From the NCBI GenBank assembly GCA_031310005.1, contig CM062379.1:1860001-1924000 (forward strand): 64,000 nt of DNA. Direction: 5' to 3'. The position numbers were made by a program, and so were the translations under genes. Below are positions 59,495-64,000 of this stretch, piece by piece. The DNA is from Dactylellina haptotyla (taxonomy: Eukaryota; Ascomycota; Orbiliomycetes; Orbiliales; Orbiliaceae). The stretch's first letter is position 1; the number at the start of each line of letters is the position of its first letter. Below the pieces are notes generated by a model. That model had not been told where the DNA came from and ran no database searches. It worked only from the letters and a program-made list of their open reading frames with translations.

Positions 59495-62400
59495 ATATAC
59501 CTTCTCCGTCCAACTTCACACTTCGGGGATCTAGCTCTCTAGTCGACGGATTATTCGGAAAGACATCTGGGAATGTCTCTTCGCATTCATTGCACATAAT
59601 CAACTTCACCAACTACATTATTTAATTGGGAGGATACTCAAATTTACCGTCACCAGCATTCACGTTCTCATACTCACATTTTCCGTTCCTTCGGTTGCCT
59701 CATCAAATTTTGCACCACCAGTTATCTGACAATTTCGGCTCTCATCCTTTTTACCGTCCTGGCGTTACTTGAAATTATTTTTACGGTTGGCATTGTTTTT
59801 CAGTATTTGCACGCAAACGCATCTCGTACCATCTCAGAGGCAACCATTAGAACGACCTATTTTCTCGATAACTTTATGAACTATTCTCGACTTTTTATCC
59901 CACAACTTTTTCAGTACAAATATCCGATTACAAAATTTATAATTTCGGGGGAGTTTCTATACACAGCGAGCGAGTTGAAGATAACAAAAAGTTTCTTTCC
60001 GGAATCTTTTTGATTTTTGGAGTTTTTGTTTAGGGGACGAATCAACAGGACCTCAAATTTTATGAGCAGAGTCCATGACAGTGTTGCCTTTTTTTAGTTT
60101 TTTTCTTCATTTTTTCTATCGCGCTTGCGGTTGGCTTTCTTGAGTTTACTCTTTTCCGTTATTTCTATTTTTTTATCACATTATTGCGCGAGATACCAGT
60201 GTATTTTAGAATCCAGCGCGGACTTTCCCTCGAGTTTAGAATAGCGCAAAATCGAGGAGGCCGGATTTAGACAGAATGAAACAATGAATGAAGATACTTC
60301 CTTGAGAAATGATGGCGGAACTCAGGAAGAAACAAAGAATACATTTTACCAAACCTAAACCTCTTGTTCCTTCACTAGTAGGAGAGTAAAAGCTAGGAGC
60401 GATGGACCCTGATACAAACCATTAGGTAATTAGTAATGCGCCGTTCATGAGCTCGTCTGAGTACCTAGGTAGTCCTTAGAACTTCAGATGAAAACCCGCC
60501 AACTAACCCATGTTGCAACACCGCTTCGGCCCCACGTTACGGCTGTGCGCACCCCCAAACGACGACTGTAGCCGACGGGTCAGCAAGAGGAGGGTACGAT
60601 GCATGGCGTCGGGGATCGCATTGTGTGAACTGAGGGAGGGGTGCGCGGCGGGCGGCCAAGCGGTCATCTGATCAACTTGCATCTACTCGCATTTTTTATG
60701 TACCTTTTTGCTAGCTATTTCTGTATATTGGGCGAGCCAATCATTTTTCAGTCGCAGAGAGTATTTGATTTGTATTACAAGCGCATGCTGCCGACATCAA
60801 CCTTGGACTTGTATTCGTACCCTTGTTGCGTTTTCTGCGGCGTGTTTATTTGGCTTGGTTGACGTAGCCATGCCCGACCCCGGGTGGCCTTTTGTCCGAT
60901 CCCAGCTCATTATCATGCAATACCGATCCGACACAGGGTCCAAGTATTCTTGGAAAACTGCCCGCTCATGGCCATTTCCTCACAAATAAAGGGTCCAATC
61001 CCTTCGCTGGGAAAATAGCATGTGTGCGGCCGCCACGCGTGGGGTCAAGGAACCAGGAAATCCAGGTTGGGCAACTCGGCCTGACGGGGCGTTGGTTGGT
61101 GGCAGCTGCGACGGAACAAGTCGACCGACTCACACTGGATTCGTGGCGCAACAGCGGTGGCCGCCTAGGTTTGAGCCTCCCCACGAGAGAATTAACATTG
61201 AAGCGAACTGGCAACATGTGAATATAAACAGCACTCCACTTTGCTGGCAAAGTCCTTCTTTACAACGGTTACTTTTATTAGGCTCATTTTCGTCAATGGA
61301 TTGACGGACGAAAGCCGAAAGCCAATTGAATGGAGAGTAATATGATATGGCGTGCGGGTAGAGGCGCAGCGCCGAATGGCAATTGATTGTGGTTACGAGA
61401 CCCCCATTGCTTACTAGGCGTCACTAGCGATACTATAGTATGACTTTTGTTTTAAGTGTCATAATTTCGCCTGCCTTCGTACACTTCATCGTCAATTCCG
61501 TTTTCTTGTTCTTAGGGTTGCCTTTCGATATTTTTCCGCAGTTTGGCGTTTTGCAGATGTGCCTTTTGCGAATGGGTTGCCTGCGAAGTTGAAGGGGCAT
61601 TGCTAGCCAAGGCATGTCCAACTCATTTGCTGCTAGCCGATCGCTTCATAGTACTAGTCGGGCCCGAAGTATGCTGATTCATAGAGCCGCCTGAATGAGC
61701 CGCACGTAGGCTTGCTCCCGGGCCCGGAAGATTTTCGTAAAAGATATTTCTAAATTTAATATTTTAATATACTAAAAACCTGCCGATAATAATGGAGGAT
61801 TCGTTGTAGAAGCATGCTAGCGTCTACCATCTATGGGACGTTACCCTGAAACCTTCAAAACCGTTCGGTGTTGCATGTTGTTGCAAGCTATACCCTAAAT
61901 ACGATATGGCCACCGGAACTTCGTACGGGCTTGGGTGGCAATTTCTCTGATCCGCTTTTGCACCCTAGCCCTGGGAATGCGTTCTGGTAAAGATAGAAAC
62001 ACCGTCGATCAGCACGGATTGAGCAACCTTAAAATCTTGAAGCTAGATATGGTTCTTGATTGTAAAACGTTATTTCGGAAAATAGAACCGTGCATACTCC
62101 CTCAACTTAGTGCTAAACTATGACCATAAGTTAAAATTTGCATAGAGCTCTCCAAACCATATCGAGTTACCAAGAGAAAAATCAATTTTAAGTAAGCTTA
62201 TAGTTGAAACCTTATATTGGAGTCTCTATTGAGAACTTCCGTGAGTCTGAATACAGAACATAGATCAGTGAAATCTTACGTGAATATCCTACATCCTAGC
62301 TATTGGTATCGAAGAGGCAACTAGCGAAACTTGACAGTATTTTAAATAGTTATTTATCAGCTTCAATGAAATTTATTCACTGAGCATATTTAGCCAAACC

Positions 62401-63851
62401 CATTGGCATTGCTTGAATTTACAGGCTTTTAAAATTACCAAGCTTTATGTTTAGCGCTTGACTTGTTCAGACCCCTGCGAGGTCAAGTTATCAAGACGTA
62501 TTGCCATAACATATCGCTTCTCTTTACACGGGCTTTATATGAAACGTAATTTCCAAGAGAAAACAAATATTAAATGGAGAAGAGAATGAGACTCTAGATA
62601 GAACTCAACGCTTACCAACGTTAAAATATCACGACTTGACTCTCATGTCCAAGATCTTAAAAGCTGCGATTCATCAACAGTGGTTTCTCAAACATAGAGT
62701 TGGAGATTTGATCTATAGATGTGTAGAACAGAGACCAAGCCAGTATATTTTTTAATGTTTAAGAAATAGATGAATGAAGAAAATTATGATGACGACAACA
62801 TTGTAGAAAGGAACGAGATCCAAGATATCAAAAAGTTCTATAGACTCCTCAACTTGTAAATGATTATAGAGGGACATGCGCAAATAAGAATAGAATATTT
62901 AAACAACGGCTCCTACACCTACCTACCAACAATTAAACAGTGATGTGTATAGTAAACTGTGCGAACCAGCGTATATTAGCCAATCGACAATTTTTAGCAA
63001 GCTGAGAGCATTCGTGGGGACAATAGAGCTCTATTTATATATCATATCAATCGCTTTGTTACAGTATACTCTAGTATTCGCTTTCCTGACGGATAGATAG
63101 TGATAGCCTTATAATCGTCGATTGATTCTTTCAAACTAATCCCCAAGAATTGATTCTTTCCAACTAGCCCCACCCAACGTTAAAAGAGATGTTGGGAATT
63201 CTTTAGATGCCCGGACAGTCCTATAGAGGTACATCGGGGTCCGTTCATAAATGACACCAAGATTCCCATTTTTTTAAAAAATTTCTTCTTCCCACTCGGA
63301 GATTCCCGCCGTTGTGTGGGCACTTCACACAGATAGACGGATATGAGATATATCAAATAATACGCGATATATAACAGTACTCTGCAACAAATGGGTTATA
63401 AAAGTCGTTCGCCCATCGATCTAGAAGAACGATTTGTTCTTCCCCACTTCTCTCCTTAGGTGGAGGATGAGAAGGGCACGCTAATCTAATGGGCTGCGAG
63501 GACTTTTATCTCATCGTAGCGATGAGGTTGAATGGTGTCGTTTCAACTGCTCTGATGGCCGTTAGTGGCGCCGGCGGAAGGAAGGGGAGTGGCTTAGGTG
63601 TGACTTACAATCTATTGTATCTGCAGAAAGAAGGGGAATACGGAAGAGGTGGACTAGAGGGTGAGCCCTTTTAAAGTATTTTTTTCAAACTCTATTGCGT
63701 GATTGATAGGCTCGACTATCATACATTTATAGCACCAGACCAAAAAATATCAACACTAAAAGATTATAAAGTTTTATCAGCAAATTTTAAATCAATTAAA
63801 ATAACATTTTCCATAATTATTCTATATTATAACCTCGTGCGTATTTACATC
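59495..63851. other. Gene-poor region, no convincing gene
   Basis: The first 700 nt are the T-rich 3' flank of the preceding gene, with T runs near 60087-60140. A GC-rich patch at 60.5-61.2 kb carries several short overlapping frames without domains. From 61.7 to 63.4 kb the DNA is A/T-rich with only very short frames. A 61-codon frame at 63489-63674 begins MGCEDFYLIVAM, but nothing else supports it. No mobile element was recognised. Confidence 0.55.
63121..63173. repeat. Imperfect 28-bp tandem duplication
   Basis: ATTGATTCTTTCAAACTAAT plus a CCCCA end is followed by a second copy with two or three changes (ATTGATTCTTTCCAACTAGC). Two copies only, in intergenic DNA. Confidence 0.7.
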
Positions 63852-64000
63852 TCAAGCTTCCTCCTCTTCCTCATCAGCACCAATCTTAACCCCTTCCTCT
63901 CCGATAATGAACCAAAACCACCCACCCTCAGCTTTATCCCGCCTGTTTTCACCTTTCCTCACGCCCGCCCCTTCAACCCAAGCGCTCACGCCGGCCTTCT
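63852..64000 (-). CDS. 3' end of a gene cut by the window edge
   Basis: On the minus strand an open frame enters from the right edge and ends at a TGA at 63852-63854. The readable tail contains KAGVSAWVEGAGVRKGENRR, then GGWFWFIIGEEGVKIG, and closes on an acidic DEEEEEA. It has a coding look: acidic tail, sensible codon use, and an A/T-rich 3' flank right after the stop. The family cannot be told from about 49 residues. Confidence 0.6.
   Translation of the reverse strand, partial: KAGVSAWVEGAGVRKGENRRDKAEGGWFWFIIGEEGVKIGADEEEEEA

Noticed and set aside
63489-63674. 61-codon frame starting MGCEDFYLIV
   Set aside because: It has a myristoylation-like start, but no leader, splice or composition support; probably chance.

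Overview
The window looks like nuclear DNA of a filamentous ascomycete (Pezizomycotina). Genes lie on both strands and carry short introns with GTANGT-like donors, CTAAC-type branch sites and AG acceptors. The content includes a fungal rhodopsin-domain receptor-like protein, NACHT/STAND proteins of the mould type, JIP5, ESS-2 and ALG10. A Leotiomycete is my guess from the general look only; nothing here proves the class. No virus copy, LTR element, DNA transposon, tRNA, rRNA or CRISPR array was recognised.

Layout. 0-1.3 kb: IPI1, a ribosome biogenesis gene. 1.8-10.6 kb: two tandem STAND (NLR-like) genes with identical 5' exon sizes (11, 292 and 193 nt), a clear local duplication. 11-18.2 kb, minus strand: a Gvp36-like BAR protein, a membrane-anchored AMP-binding protein without a visible P-loop, and a seven-helix rhodopsin-domain protein. 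18.2-23.4 kb: gene-poor. 23.4-28.4 kb, minus strand: a serine-rich protein of unknown function and a cytochrome P450. 28.4-30.2 kb: gene-poor. 30.3-33.5 kb: JIP5 and DPH2, convergent. 34.6 kb: a tiny two-exon gene for a 67-residue protein with an N-myristoylation-type start. 35.5-47.2 kb: a compact housekeeping block with ESS-2, an ACSF3-like malonyl-CoA synthetase, ALG10, an eight-cysteine CFEM-like membrane protein, TAF8, SLD5 and an extended-SDR reductase. 48.6-50.5 kb: an aromatic-L-amino-acid decarboxylase. 50.5-58.5 kb: an 8 kb stretch without a convincing gene, ending in an ATG-free leader of about 490 nt in front of a 344-residue protein of unknown function. 59.5-63.85 kb: gene-poor. 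The 3' end of one more minus-strand gene touches the right edge.

How the genes fit together. Most of the right half is housekeeping: ribosome assembly, diphthamide synthesis, splicing, N-glycosylation, TFIID and GINS. There is no convincing secondary-metabolite cluster. The accessory and most interesting parts are the STAND pair, the small myristoylation-type gene, the CFEM-like protein and the large non-coding region before the 58.5 kb gene. All exon borders were placed by eye from splice signals and reading frame, and no database was searched.
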